The translations under genes and the position numbers were made by a program. A stretch of DNA of 64,000 bases. It comes from Ascidia mentula. Taxonomy: Eukaryota; Chordata; Ascidiacea; Phlebobranchia; Ascidiidae. The notes below the pieces were generated by a model. That model was given only the letters and a program-made list of their open reading frames with translations. It searched no databases and was not told the DNA's origin. Shown here piece by piece: positions 1 to 15,015 of this stretch (the stretch's first letter is position 1; the number at the start of each line of letters is the position of its first letter). The stretch is taken from positions 18,850,501 to 18,914,500 of the forward strand of contig OX387200.1 of NCBI GenBank assembly GCA_947561715.1, given 5' to 3'.

Positions 1-3000
1 AGGATGGCAGGCCCGGTTCTTTTGCCAAAGAAGTTGAAGAAGGCACAAACCCAATATTGGCTTGTAGTTACTCTATTTCGTCAACTGGAAGTCTATCGGA
101 TGCCATGTATGTAGAGTTGCCATTGTTCAATATTTTGTGTCAAGCTCATCTGATACAATATTTTGCACACTTTTGAACTCAATTCATCTTGTTGGTGCAT
201 TATGAAAAATTAACACTTTTATTATGTTGTTTGTTGGCTTCAGCATTGAATGGAAATATACCACTGCTGGAAGTACTTCTGCAACCCAGCATATAGTGTA
301 CAATGGTGCAGTAGTGGACCAGTTTAAAAACCAGTTTTCTCTTCAGCAACCATCTAGCTTACAGATCACCGATGTTAATCGGAACAATAAAGGTGTGTAA
401 AGTTTTAAAGGTTTTTATAATTCAAACATACGACTCTTGTTTTTAGGTTTTTACATCTGTGCTGTTACTATGATAGCCGATTCTCCAAGTGAGGGTGTTG
501 GGGTGTACAACTTAACTGTTCTTGGTGAGTTCAAACATTTGGAATATACAGTTGTAATTCTGGTCTGACGGAAAATGCCACTTTTACTAAACGTTGCTAT
601 CACAGTTTTCATAAAAAGCATAACTACATGATGTATTCGCAGTTGCCCCATCTGCACCTGTGTGTGGATTCCCCAGTGATCATGCTCTTACTATTGGATT
701 CTCTACACAATTTACCTGCAATTCAGCAGAAGGTGACAATAAATTGTTTGGAAGATTATGTATATAACACTAATAAAATTATTTCCAAAAAATACCACAA
801 AACAACAAAACAAGTTGACAGACGATCAGTATTAGTGCCGCCTTTTAATGTTTAAAAACGATATAAATATTAATTTCACTGACATAACTCTGATTGTCGT
901 CCATGCTCAAGAGCATTTTTGGCAAGCAATAACAGATCTGTCCGTCACCACCAGGTAGAAGAGGCTGATTCCTGTATTTTTTAATATTTTCCTTTAGTAA
1001 ATTTGTATGTTTATCAGGTGTGCCATCCCCATTTTATACATGGTACAAAAATGGTGTGGCTTTGCCCGATCAAGAATCAACAGATAATCCACAGTCAATT
1101 GCCATGTGGGCCAACACAAGTTTCACAGTTGACAGATATTCTGGAGTACTTACTTTCAAGGTAAGTAGTTGGTGTTTGTTTTGCAATAAAATCATTATTG
1201 CACTGGTGCTCATGTTATGTACATAGTTAAAAGTATCTAGTCGAATCAAAGTGAGTATTTATATAACTTTGCCGTAAGATATTCCTAGAAGACACAGAAT
1301 CTGTGTGTAATATTTAATTTTTGTCATTACATTCAATGTGATTCCTAACGAAATGTTTGATGTTTTGCAGAAAGTGGTCTCTGGTGATGCTGGTAATTAC
1401 TACTGTGTCTCACAGAACAAAGTCGGAACAAAACAATGTCAAGCAGTGGAAATCGTAACAAGTAAGTTAAATTTCAAATTACTCATTTTACAGTTATTTA
1501 TAATTTCATCCATAAACCCTAGTGTTTATGCTAGTATCATACATATTAACATTGTGATTTTAAAAGCTACCAATATAATATGTATATATGTTATATTATA
1601 TATACCAGAAAAAAACCACAAGATTGATACAACATAATTTGAATAACATGGTAGGTAATACTAGTTTTGGCACCTTTTGGTGAAAAATAGGAGGGCAGTT
1701 TTGTAGCTGATAACAGAACACTGCATTAACTACTCAATATTTTGACTTCAGAGAACCAAGACGTTGGGGCAATTGTTGGCATTGTGTTCGGGGTTCTATT
1801 TGGAGTTATTCTTATTGCTGTATTGGTGTGGTGGACGTACAGAAAGGGTTATTGTGACAGTAAGTGGAAATATTAGATGGTCGCTTTTAAGAAGATTGTA
1901 CTCAAATAATTTTATGTTACGTGATTTGTCCTTTATGTAAAAGCTATGTAAGAGGATTAACTCTTATTGGAATGTAACGAATGTACATGTGGTTAAGATT
2001 ATCTTAGAGATGTTAGCAATTCAACTGAATTGAAACGGACAAGTTTAACTTGCTGAGATGTTGATGCTTGTGTAATGAATCTTGTGAAATACTGTAACAC
2101 TATATGCCTTTAGGGTAAACATTGAGTTAATATTCAACTAGAACAACTGTTGACTAAGTTGCTTGGCCTTTTGAATGTGTTATTGACACAGCGTTTCACC
2201 ATCAACCCACTCACATTTCCGACTGTATACAATGCTTTTTCAGAACCAGCATATGACATAATTTGTGAATTTTCTCCATCAACTGTATATAGTGATTGTC
2301 ATAAAACAGTAGTTTTGTTATGTTGCTTAACCATGGTTATTTCAACTGAATGCTAAAATTAACATAATGCAGTGCTATAAACATGTTGTTTAATTTTTGC
2401 TGTGCTTTTTTGCAGATTTATGTGGAAAATCAGAACCAGAAGAGTAAGTTCTCTTTAGGAATGGAATACTAACCAGTTTTGTCTATAACTAATTTTTTAT
2501 CATTAGAATTGAAGATGATGGCTCAAATGACATCATGCTTGATGGTCACGGTCCAATCGTTCACAAACCAGAGAGCGTTACAAATGGTTCCACGGGCAAG
2601 GTAGGTCCATTAGCTCTGTTGTAAAAGCCAGTTGGCATTTGTTGTCGTTTCTAGTTGTGTCTGCCTATAAATGTACCAATGCCACTTCATGGGACAATGC
2701 AAACAGTTTTAGGAACCCTGTTTTACTGCTAATTCACAATGAGTATTAACAAAATGATTGTGGGTGTAGTGGTGATCGAAAAATTGTTACACTCTTGTAG
2801 TCAACCTGTGCTAATATATGTACAAATGTACTGGTGATTTGGAGTGCAATAATCAACCCAATTCGTCCCTAAGTGATTGATGAAAAATTGTCAGCAATCA
2901 CTTGTTTGTAGTAGTGGTGCTTTTGCTTCATGTGGCTGTCATTTGTTTTCAAAAACTTGATGATATCTTTATATGGGTGGCATGTTTTTTCAGCACACAT

Positions 3001-4946
3001 TCAGAAACTTATGTTTTTTTACAACCTTAATGTAACATATAAGGCAGTATGCATGAAAAAAATATGTAGTTAACAAAAAACAAGTTTTGCACATGCCTGG
3101 CACTTTATAAGTACAACATATCATAACCTACAGTGCATGTTTCTGTGCAACATTATTTACGAAACCTGGATTGTGGGAAGATTCTGGTTTAAAATTTAGT
3201 GAATATAATGAATATCTAACAGAGTAGAAATTTCTGAGATATATGTTCGGGAAACTTGCTTAATGTGTTCAACAACTTAAGGAAATTTTTGTCTGAATAT
3301 TTTAAAAAGGAGTTTTGTGATACATCAAAAGTTAAAGTTGGCGATTGTAACAATGGTATAGAATTGGTTTAATCATAATGACAACTAGTTGGAATTTGAC
3401 TAATTTTGAAAATAGAAGTCATTTTTATACTAGGTTTTGCCAGGTACAAGGTTTTGTTGTTAAATTTTTAATGAAGGCAACGTCAAGTGTAGGATAATAA
3501 CCAGTTTCATGTGATCCAAATTACCTGTTAAGTCGGCAGACTGCCCAGTACTTAAAATATTTCCAACGTATGTGATAACTGATGAAAGAATTAATTGCCA
3601 GTCAGTAAAACCATTATGACGTTCCATGTCTCCCAAACGACTGTCATACTAATTTCCAAACTTTTTATTCAGATGTAAATGTTCACCTTGGCCCTAAACT
3701 GTGTTTAATATTGCTTTACTTTTGCCTTTTTCAACTGATAACTACCAGACCAATACAATGTCCCACTTCAAACCACCCGCATGTGTACAAGTGCTTCTTA
3801 AGTACGAAATCGGCATTCCGTAGAGCCCTAGCATTAATTTATATTTGACAAGTTTTTTTTTCATTTCCCCAGTAGAGAAAAGAAATGTAGTATATGTGCA
3901 TCGATCACAGGAAACAATTTGGCTACTGTATTAGCTAATAGGATATCCTATTCTCTTCCCCCTATAAACTGTTTTCCTAACATATTGTTTGTTCTAAAAT
4001 AGACCTAACTTTAACTAATTACAACACAATTATAGCTTAAAGTGCAATTTTTACAAAATGTTCTGACTGTTAAAATAACTTAGTCTACCACGTAGTTGTT
4101 TTACATAGTAACTTACCCTGTCTAAAACTTATTAACAGCAAGAAGCATCCATGATGATTTGATCAAAACAAGTGGAAAAGCCTTAAACAAACCACGTAAA
4201 GGGCAATGTATGCAACCAATCTGTTTATAGTCCCAAAACTAAGCAACCCGGACATGTTCTGTATGCTGAGTAGCTCAAGATTGTTAACCATACTCATATA
4301 TATTAGTCTTTCCTTTTTTTTTGTATTAGATTATAACATTTGTGCAAAAGTGCTGCCACTCCTAATGCATGTTACACTTACATGTTATGATTTTTCATGC
4401 TGAAGCAAAATTTCGTTGTGTTTTTGTGTGCGATGACCAATCAACTAATTTGTGACCGACTATTGGCATTTTACATTCGCATGGTACTATATTGCATGAA
4501 CTCTTTCTTCTCAACCAATGTGTCCTTTATAGCGCAATTTTTTTGTAGTTTCTGGTGTGAATGTAGACCCACAAAAAATTGTTCAAATCCCCGGTTTGCA
4601 AACTGGCTAAACCTCCATCTTTGAAACAAATTTCCATAATTGGCATTTATTGATCCACTAACCTTTATCAAATAGAAACTGCACCACTATGTAAACCCAA
4701 TAACGCAAGTTGTCAACTAGATCCTTATTTGAAAGTATCTTATTGATCTGTGTCAGTTAAGTATAATTGCTTCCACTGGACCATTGATTTTGTTTTCTTT
4801 ATTTGTTTTGCAAAGGTCCCAAGTCAAGTGCTGACATTTGTGTATAAAAGTGTAATTCTAGCTATTAGTAATCAAATGATTTCATTAACATTATTCTCTT
4901 GGTTATTTCCTAGCTTCCAGATGGAGCTATTCGAGTAATGCCATGA
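1..4946 (+). CDS. JAM/CTX-like two-Ig-domain transmembrane adhesion protein (5' end missing)
   Basis: Exons seen: 1-106, 244-392, 447-524, 643-732, 1018-1160, 1371-1461, 1752-1859, 2416-2443, 2507-2600 and 4914-4946; all phases join. They encode about 305 residues; the signal peptide and start lie upstream of the window. The first Ig domain is V-type, with Cys in LACSYS, Trp in IIEWKY and the second Cys in GFYICAV. The second is C2-like (FTCNS, YTWYKNGVALP, GNYYCVSQNKVG). Exon 1752-1859 encodes one transmembrane helix (GAIVGIVFGVLFGVILIAVL) followed by a basic stop-transfer. The acidic tail ends LPDGAIRVMP. The WYKDG-like and DTGEYYC-like signatures fit the JAM/CTX/CAR group of junctional cell-adhesion proteins. 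The last exon is less certain: an alternative acceptor at 4920 would give MELFE as the end, and tail exons could hide in the 2.3-kb last intron. There is no classical C-terminal PDZ-binding motif. Confidence 0.88.
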
Positions 4947-5504
4947 AGTTTTTTGAACTCCGCAGCTTTTAATTTGCACTATTTCTCAATATGTGCCTGT
5001 ATATGATATAGCGAGCACCACAATGATTTCTGTAAATTTTCCTGTAAATAGTGAATACTGTATGCAATTATGTTTTAACTACAGTATGTCTTTTGTAAAG
5101 GTTTTTTTATTGGCTTACACATTCATATCAACCAAGTAGTCACTACATTGATGTACCAGTGTGATGCCTTGTTGCATTGCTTTTTCTGACCCAAAATGAA
5201 ATTTATTAACAGTGGTTTTCTTTAGAAAACGTATTAAAATAACATTTTTGGTTTGTGCGAGCAAATGCCACTTATTCTGATAGTTTGTATCTTTAAAAGT
5301 CTATTAAAAGCAAAGAAAAAAACACTATTTTTGTGCATCTTCTTGGTACCGTGGAGTCCTAATAGTACATCTTGATTGTAGTGTGTTCATTTACGTGGCG
5401 TTGTGTGTAGTCACCGTGTGTTTTATTAATTATTGTTGTCTTCGTGTGGCGGTATGGTACGATCTTGAGTATGTAGCAATTGAACCTGGGAGATAAACGG
5501 TGTG

Positions 5505-5510
5505 AATAAA
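5505..5510 (+). terminator. Candidate polyadenylation signal AATAAA of the JAM-like gene
   Basis: AATAAA lies about 560 bases after the stop codon at 4946, the first canonical hexamer in a suitable position. Further AATAAA matches follow near 5822 and 5875, so the true 3' end may be later. Confidence 0.35.
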
Positions 5511-8500
5511 GCTTGCTGTAAATTTTGCTTATCGTCTCCTTAGCGATTACGTAACTCATTTTTTTTCTTTTTTTTGTGTTTTTTAGAGTGTGCTTTTTTC
5601 CCTAGCAGGTTGCGTTATCGATAAAAACAATTCAAAAAGTTGTGGGTTGTCAGCCTCCACCAACATTTTTAGTGAATCAAATTTTAATGATTTCGTCTCT
5701 CTATCGCCACCTTTCGAACGGCGCCTTTTAAAATCGTGATTCGAAACCCTTTTTTAGCGTTCCTGTTTGTTTTACGACTACATGTAAATAAGATGCTTCT
5801 TTATGTAAATACGATGTTGTTAATAAAATAACTAACCACATTTTTGTTCAAAACAGTCGATGTGTAACTCAAGGACAAATAAAGTTGGATACAGTGAAGC
5901 ATTTTCCTTATCTTTACTTACCGTACCGTTTTGTCCATTATCTGCATTTTGCATTCACAATACTTGCAGATGCAATCGAAAAGTTGAAAATAAATTTAAC
6001 ATATGGGCTATATCGATTATCCTAAACATTTGAAGCTGTGAGTTATGTTCGTATGTCAATGTATATATCAGCATAACTTTTCGTGTTTTCTGGCACAGAT
6101 CGGTTTGCCGTGTCCAATGGTTATCACTTAACAAGCTTCCGAATTATAAGTAGCCTTCGTCTTGTACCGACATATTTATACCTGATAAAGTGCCACGATC
6201 CCGGGCAAATGACCTTAACGCGCAATTATGCAACAACCCTGCTTTAAAGGTCTATTGTGGTCAGCGTTACATTGTTGGAGTAAGAACCAATGCAAGCCTG
6301 TGGTTTTTTGAATGAATGCCCTAAAACAGAGCTGTGGTCGAGCTACTCCAACACAATTGTGTAGATTTCAAAAGGTAAGGAAAATTCAAATCGAGGAATG
6401 CTTTTCCGGCGCAGTGCAAGTGCATTGTGGCTAGAGCGCCTTTTTACACCTAAAAACGGACTGCGTTTTCAAATTATCGAGCAAGAAGTCAAGCAGCACT
6501 TTAACAGTAGTTTAAAGATGCCGTTGCCAATGGACTTCTCGATCTTATTCTGGAGATTTTCATTTACCAGAAAGTTTGCTGTGCTGTGTCAGTTTACCAA
6601 TGCTTTGCGTCGTATGAATTAATCTTGCACAAATGAAGCACAAAGAGACAAACAAAACAACTATTCAACTTTTCAGTAATAACGTAAAGAAAATATTGAC
6701 TGCAGGGCAAAACCAACTAAATTTCAGGAAACCACCGCGTTTAGTCCGGCTGCTTTAACTGCTTTAACCAGTGGCTGCAGGCAAGCCATCAACATGGCTT
6801 TGATTGGATGTTTCCGGCGTTAAAAGTCGAGGAAGGGTAGAACGTTTCAACTGTGAACTGTTTGTTTGCGTGAAAAAACGAATGAACTGCGTACAGGGAA
6901 CGTTCGTGGACTTTAGCATAGCGACTGCTGCTTCCTTCCTTTCGTAGCTGCAAGCGTGGCGAAGGGGTTTTCAGCTTTTGAAATCCGAGGCATGATTACT
7001 ACGTAGGCAGCGTATACAGAGGCAAGCATATGTTTAAAGTTTTAAAATCAAGTCTTTAGTGGAATATGTGCAGATAGTATGCGTAGATGTAATTCCAAAA
7101 GAACTACCGGTTTATGTAAAAACCACCACAATGTTTTAATGCTGGTTGTGTGCGAAACAGAGCAAGGTAAATGTACTTCGTGGTGCTTTGGAGTGGAAAG
7201 TTTTGCAGGCTCTCCACTGAACTGGATGAAAGAAGGAAGTTTGTACGCGATTAACAAAAGGGTTTTGATTGTGTCCTACAATGCCCCCTTCTAAATTAGT
7301 GGTATTCATGTTCGGAACGCACGGTTTCAGTTTTGTGACTGAGCACAGTAAGTTCAGTTTGTGTCAATGGTGACTTGGGGTTGTAGCTTGTTTACGATTA
7401 CTGCAAATAGTCGCCTAGCAATTAAAAGCAAATGCAATAAAAGTGAATCGCCCCAGTCTGCATATCTAACCTTTTCACGTTTAAATCTCTAAACATGAAA
7501 TTAAACAAACCAAAGAGAACTGTTTAATGACAGCAAGTACGAGTAAGTTGATGTGTAGATTTTGGGAAGTTTATTGCACTGTGCTTTACCTAATTCGCAC
7601 AAAACTGTACACAAAAAAGCAAATACTCACTGGTCCAGGCATACGATAAGGGAATCTTTGTAAGATACGACGGGTGTTGTGTAATTTCAACCTATTGAAC
7701 TGGTTTTATCCAAACTATACCATGAAACAATCAGTCAAGAAACTAATTATTGTAAGTCGGTTGACTGTACTTCAATTCCCGCCCACAAATCGCAGAACCA
7801 ATCAAGCGGAAAGGGTAGAAAAAAGGTTTTCCGAGCGTGGATGTCATAGTGTTGAGTCTTGCGTTGAGCTGTTTGCAAAATGCTTTGTGACCGTGATGTT
7901 TGGCGGAAATTTGATTTGCATTGCGGGAAGTTCTCTAAGAACATGTCTATCATGCACTCTTTAAGCTTTAAGACCGCCTTGTTTTCAAAGTCGACGCTGT
8001 CATGTAAGCCGCGTATCAGGCGATGACTGGACGCCAGAAAAGAGGGGGAAAACGTTAAGCCAAAAAATATTTTATATATTGTAAACACTTAGGAAATACG
8101 TTATGTTGAAATGGAAGATTAATTGTGTTTGATTTTTGTACAAAACGAAGAACGTAAGATCAAAATGGTTTCCCATTAGAAAAGCGTTTATTTTTTACGT
8201 TTACTTGTCGTTCATTTGCTAAAGAAATCAGGTTCAGATTTTCCGAGCATAGTTTATGCAGTTTGGAAGTCTTAAACTCTGTCCGGCCGATTTCACCTCC
8301 ATATTTCAATTTAAAACGGTACAGACATTGCCACGGACAGTGATTACTCTTCACTAAAAATCTCGTGTTTTCTGAGGGTTGCAACTTCGGAAACCAGCAT
8401 TACACAGGTAACATTCACTTTGGTCAATAAACCATTGGCTAAATCCATACAAGGTGGGATGTTTGTGTCAGAATATGCAAAGCAAAGCAAGTAAACCAAC

Positions 8501-11500
8501 TTTGTCCGCATTCACAAACGTCCTGGCCTTTGTAATACCCGTTACCATCGCGACGCCCTCCCAAGCGGTCAGCAAAAATAGTTTGCGGTATGAGAATTCA
8601 AATGAATTGGACGATTCTGGGAAATTTGCACCAGATACCTTTTGTTAACCCCGTATAGGTGGCCTTATAAGATCCTGTTCCCTTTCCTTGCTGTTACTGC
8701 AACCCATAGGAAGGTGTTCCAAATTAAGTGGTAATTGCATAGACTTGGCATTTTATTTTTTATTGCTAAAGATGCTCAGAGTTTTAATGCTATTGCCAAA
8801 AAGTATCATTACAAAAGCACCTTGGGTATGTACACGCACTTGTCTTATCTGGCGCCAAATTTAAAGAATGCCAAAGGTTGGTGGACTATTAGTTCAAAAA
8901 CAATTGAAATGATGCTGAAAAGTTTAACAAATAACTAAAATCGACTGTTTGAGTGATAATTGAGAATGTTCCAGATTTTGTCTTCTAGTGTACTCACTGA
9001 CGCAATTTTCTCAACGGCTTATCTAAAATACACGTTGCGGTCGATGTAATCATTTTTGTTATTAATCTTCCAAATTTTGCGTCATCCATCTGGTTTCTTG
9101 CTCAAAATCGCGGTGAAAAGATCAGACTACGTGGAGATCGGATCAGCAATTGAACTTTGTCCGTACGGCGAAATTTGTTGTTAGAAAACCATCGCGCCTG
9201 ACGAACTGTGTTGTCTTTTTGACGTCATTTCGTTGGCAGCGACTTAAAACGCAAGCCTGCTTGCGGTTTTTCAGATAAGTTAGGATAAGTGGCGTTATAA
9301 ATGGGATACGTTCCGCACTTAGTTTCAGTCGATACGCAGGAATGTTATTGTTGTAAGCAGTGTACGGCTCGAAACCGACCTTACGCGTTTAGATGCGTTT
9401 AGAAAAAGGGTTAACTCTGCAGTTCCATTTAAAAACGTACCGCGAACACCAGAGCTCAGTTACAGGGTGCTTGTGTATGAAGAGTATAAGGTGGGCATTA
9501 CAACCGGGGATTGTGTGGTTTCGAGGCAATTGTAAATGTGTATGTTATTGACACAATTCCCCGTATCACGTATCACGTTACCTTCTTTCTGCATGATGGA
9601 TCGTAAAATGTAACCCTACTCGTTAATTTTACGATTATTTGCGGTTTCTTTATGTCGACCTCCTGCACTCGTCACGCCTTCCGTAAGATTCTCAACTGTT
9701 CGCGTCTCATCACGATAGGGTTCAGTTTTGCTTGGGAGGTTTAAAGGTCGCATGTGACAGCTAAGTGAAATACTATGTAGTTGCACTTGCAGCCCGAGAG
9801 AGGATAAGATCTGTTTTAATGCGTATGGACGTGTGAAAAGTTTAGACAACATGTATGATTAATGACCACCTGCTGATGATGATGTTATGCCTTATGTACC
9901 GTATTAATCATTTTTTCATCTCCCATTCGATATAGTGCAATACTTGAGAGTTGAGCGAAGTATTTTTAAACGTAAGTTCAGGAGTTGACCAAGCAAGTGC
10001 ATAAAGTCAAGCCTGTTTTCATTATTAATTACGTAACTTAGATGCAATTATCGCCGTGCAAACGTGGGGCTGTACGGGCAATCAATATCATACTCGTTGT
10101 CTCAACAAGGGTATGGAGAGACAAGTGGCTCTCATAGGCGTCTGTGAAGTGTGCCATCAGGCACGTTGGAAGAGTACGTTGTGTGTACATACACCACTAT
10201 GTCACTGTAACACGTTGTTATCAGCTGTAATCTCTCTTATACCGAAAAGTTTAGGATGAAAGTTGTACGTACAGGGCGTCTACGTCTGCCACGTATTTAT
10301 CACGTTTGAATATAAACCGAACACAGTTCTTACACGATTTTGGTATTAAACACTTGGTAGTGACTGTGTTTTGCGGCAAAAGTTGTAAAAACACAGTTAT
10401 GATAGGGGTTGTGTTAATTGCCTGTACAAACTTTGTGTTGCATGTGTTTCAACGCGGCTCTATATATGCCAATCTTGCCTAATCACTAGTGGATTTGTAG
10501 ATGCAAAACGTTGGTACTTTTGTGGAGTTTCCGCGGTTTTGCGACTAAGTTTCCATCTCAAAATAAATTGCCAATTAAGAACCCAGAGCTCGATAAACCA
10601 GCTGCGCTCGCCGACTGCAGTTTTCCGGTTATTGCGGTTCGACAAATTGAGAAATGCCCTAGGAAAAACCCTGTACACTTACAATCATTACGATGCAATC
10701 GAATTGGTTTTATTCGGCATTACCAAGTCCACTGTTCGGTCACGTACGCAGTTGTAGATTGTGATTGGTCTGACATTCAGTTTAAAAGCGTAAGTCGAGG
10801 AAATGCTGTAGTTTGGAGTCAGTTAGGCGTGACTTGGCCACTGCACGGAAAGTGATTTCCAAAAACATGCTACAAATATTTCAAGACATCATCTGTAAAA
10901 TGAACCGTGTTTGAAAAGCTTTCAATCCAATTTCACAATTTTGTTGTAACTTCTAGTGTCCCATAAAAGAATTTATTGTCATCGATTTTTTGTGAAGAAA
11001 CTTTACCGTTTGAGTTGGAAAAATACCCCATTAAAAGGAATTTTATGTCTGGCACCGTATTCTGGACGGTATTCAGGAAAAGCCATTTGCTTCTCATAGA
11101 GTTTGAATCTGTTTTCAGCCAAACGCAACTCCGGGACGCTAAAAGGCCAGCAGTGCTGTTCCCTTGCCAGCACAACTGGCATTCCTACGTAAAACAACCA
11201 GCACAAAATGCCCAAATAGGTGAAACGCTTCCGCTGTTCACACAAATAATGTTTCAATAACTTCTTGTCAAGGTGCCTTGAGCAAACATGTTATCTGGTG
11301 TGTTTGTGTTTGTCCGCGAGGTTTAACTTGCCTGACGATGCGTTAGGTTGGATAACTTGCGCCGAGCGTGATCAAACCCATGCTACAGTTGATTTAAACC
11401 TCACAAGTGTTGCGTAAATTTGATTTCCGAGAGATCGTCAGATGCACAGCCAAGAGCAAAAAACAGCAATGTTGCTCTCCTTTAGGCCCGGATAGTCGGT

Positions 11501-14500
11501 GCCGGATTTTAACTTTATTTGTTGTGTTGTTGGCTGTGTTCAACGAAAATGCGCCCGTTTTTATACGCTACTGAGGCATGTACGTGTTTTCATACACAAC
11601 AAAGCATGTAAGCTTTTCCGTTTTCAGCGAACATTCGCGGAATTTCGCCAATACTGAAGTCACGTGATAAAGAAGTTAAAGTTAGAAAAATTTAATCATT
11701 TGTGTACGTGGGTATGTCTTGGTTGTCTGTGTTTTGGCAATATTTCTGCCATACTCGGCGGGGTGCCGAATCTTTTTTGGACACGCAATGTTTGCGAGCC
11801 AGTAGATCTGTTTTCAGGTCGCTCGTTGACTATATTACCACGACGTTAGTATAGATCAATGTTAAGTGCCAACCATTTGTACATGATAAACAACACGTTC
11901 ACACCCGCTTATAATGGCACTTTGACACGACCCGGAAAGGTCTAAGTATCCCTCGAAATTGCACTCATGTATTTTCTATTGTCCTGACCACGCAGGACCC
12001 TGACCGCATAATGTTCATCTATTGTTGTGGGTTTTCATTTTCCAACGACGTTGTTTGTGACGGAGGGAAGAAAAAGTCCAGACAAACACCCTTGCGCTCC
12101 GGATGTTTGAGAACTTTTCTACAGATTACTGACGCGTGCCTTTTTCCCGTCACGTATAAAACAACTCGTTGCTGTTGCTGCAGCCACCTTATTGTTTGTC
12201 GCATTGCGAGAGTAACGTGAGATCAAGTAAGATCTGTGTTCGAGACTGTTTGGTTGGGAATGAACAAAAAATGCGGTCGCCTGAGATTTTGTGCGGTTCG
12301 TGGAGCACTTTGAAATATTAATTGGTGCCGGGTAAAGTTCCCGGCCAACGTGTCAACATGACATATTAATTCCAAAGCATTGATACATTTATTTCAAAGC
12401 AGTGATAGCCATTGCGATGCAAGGTTTTAACAATTCGAAGACGCTGCAGCAGCCTTTTGTGGTAAACTTCAGCTTTTTCGATTGTTACGTCATTGTGTGT
12501 CATGGTTTCGTTGTTGCTCTTCAGAAGATGGCGACGGCAGTCGATACAGCTGCGATTCGTTCACTTTGCTATATCTTATCGGCCTATATGCAGTTATGCA
12601 CACACACGACTTTTATTCCAGTAAGGCTGAAAGGATTATGTTTGTTGACATTCCAATGCGACCCTCGAGTTACTTTAAAAGTTTTCATTTGGACCTGTGG
12701 GAAATTTGAACTAGGGGCCTCTGATTTGAATAGATGCATACATGCAGAAAATACGCTGCAAATTGCATTCAGGATAGGACTAAAGAACAGGCGAATCATT
12801 TGAGTTTGGGAGAAACGTTCATTGACGGAAAAAGGCTATTTTGAAACTGTAGGCTAATGTGATTTGTTAAAGAACGGGAATATTGTGCAATATCCGGTTA
12901 TAAACATTTTCTTATCAGAAAGAATAGCAAAAAAGGGTGTTCTTTCATTCACTGTCGTTTAATCGATGAACCATGTTGATGGACGGTCATAGGTTTAACC
13001 ACGGATCAGACAAAGACTACCCGTATGTCGTAAATCGAATTTCTCGTAAGACCAGCGGTGAGCTTTCGCAATTTTCTCGATATCCTAACCTGCTGCTTCT
13101 TAGTCACGTACCTGTTGCTTGTCCAAGCCAAAACCGCGATATTAAAACCTTTTGCTCGCACTTCCACGGTTCTCCCGCCGTAGATTATTTGGCGTGGATT
13201 GGTTATTGTGCTGTTTCTTGCATTCCCGGTTTGTTTGCAGACACGGGCGAGCTCCCATGTGGCTAAGTTGATTAAGAAAGTGAGGTGTGTGCTGTGTAGA
13301 GTATGATCCGCAGACCATAGGTCAAAGGCGTTGATTTTCACTTTAATGGAGAGGTAGTTGTATTTTTTGTGTGAGGTTACCTAATACGTTCCGTCACTAA
13401 CGTTTCGACTTACTGTGTTGCGCAATAGTCAAAGCACCCAATAATCAATTGGTTAAAGTTTAGGATTCATTCTGCTGTGATAATATTAGTTCAATAGTGA
13501 AAAGTTCTCGCTATTGATGAGCAGATATGGATAGTTCGTGTGATTGTGAAGTTCATGATCAGCGTTGTCTATTCTTACCACCACCAGGAAATGACAACAG
13601 CAGCACGATTTTGCAGATGTGGTTGGCACAGTTAAGGAAACTGACAGTTGTGGGTTTGGACAATCGGTCCTCGGGGAAATGTCATTAGATGGATGGCAAC
13701 AGTTCAATCACCACTGGATGTTGGTCAAACGCTTCAATTCTAACACTCGTGCGATTTTAAATCCAACGCAAACTTTGTGGTTTTGTGGCACAAATATTTA
13801 CCTCATGTATGTTGTGCAGAATAGTATTGCCAGGTAGTTGCAAGCAGTCAGCAAACGTAAAATCACGGTATCTTTTGGCAAGACATGATCAATGAGAACA
13901 GAAGTTTATGCCGGTCTTTGGACATGTTAAATTTGACTGAAAGCCTCCAGTGTCCACAGTGCGTGGATCAATGCTGTCGCTGTTGGTTTATCGATAAGCG
14001 GGATTTGACGTCTTGTCATGTTCGGAGTGGTGGAACCATTTGTGCCTTTACCAGGATGCGGTGTGAGGTGCTTATACGTCCTCCAGTAGAGTAATGCTGT
14101 CTGAAAGTTTATTTTGCAAGCGTCATGAGAAGATTTTGGTAGTGGATGTGAAACAGAACTTGGTGAGATTCCCAACAGGATGTCTGCAGTCATAAGTCAG
14201 TAAAAGGTGTGCAATTTTGTGTATTTAAAGCTTTAAAGCGATACACAGTCAGACATTAGTTGTTTACCAACGTAATAATAAATAAAACCAAATCTGCTTT
14301 GTTGACAATAGCATTACACGCGTTCAAACGGGTGTATATCGAGTCACAGGCAAATGATTGATTGTGTCGATTGGCGCTTGACGGACATTGAATTTCTCCA
14401 ATCAATAAATTGTTTCCGTTTGCATTTGCCGATGTCAACGTCGCTTTTTTCCCTAAAATCTTGTGAATTGTGGAATATTTGTTTATGTTTACTGCCGTTC

Positions 14501-14887
14501 TACTGCTTCTCATTACAGCGCGAGAGGGTTTTCATTAAAAATTATCAGGTCCATCGGGGTACATAGACCATTAACTACATTAAAAAATGAGGTGTTTCAT
14601 CATAAACAACGTTCATCGCTTTCTTGTACATTGTTAGTCGGTAGATAGCAAGTGGTTGTTGTGACGTACAACGGCTGTTACTTCGAAAATACTTTATATT
14701 GTTGAAAAGCTATCTAAATTTAGCCCTCTTGTGCCATCATTTTGACCAACCAACTGAAAGAAAAACCGGTGATGTATAGAGATTGAGCTTTGCTGATTAA
14801 TTATTCAGGCAATCCTATTAGTAGATACAGTCGCAAGTGGGCACTTACTGACACCGTAAAATTTTTAGTTGCAAATCAATCCTAATA

Positions 14888-15015
14888 GGGCGGGTGATTG
14901 GCAGCATTAACCAAGCGCCCGACCCGTATACCAAGAATAAAACCTCATCGGGTTTCGTGCCCAGGACATGTCCTGGGTTCAAATCCCGGTGTGGTCAAAA
15001 AAAAAAAGAAAAAAC
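14888..15015 (+). mobile_element. tRNA-derived SINE with target-site duplication
   Basis: The body starts with an A-box-like block (GGGTGATTGGCAGCAT at 14892), has a B-box-like GGTTCAAATCC at 14976-14986, and ends in GGTGTGGTCA plus an A-rich tail. It is flanked by identical 13-base direct repeats, ATCAATCCTAATA, at 14875-14887 and 15016-15028. The pol III boxes, A-tail and target-site duplication together are the hallmark of a SINE inserted by LINE machinery. Related diverged copies occur near 59350 and 61280. Confidence 0.85.

Noticed and set aside
4581..4594. B-box-like GTTCAAATCCCCGG
   Set aside because: No A-box, cloverleaf or A-tail around it; it lies in an intron and is probably chance.
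12402..12803. 133-codon plus-strand open frame
   Set aside because: No domain, shadows in several frames, not flanked by convincing splice sites.
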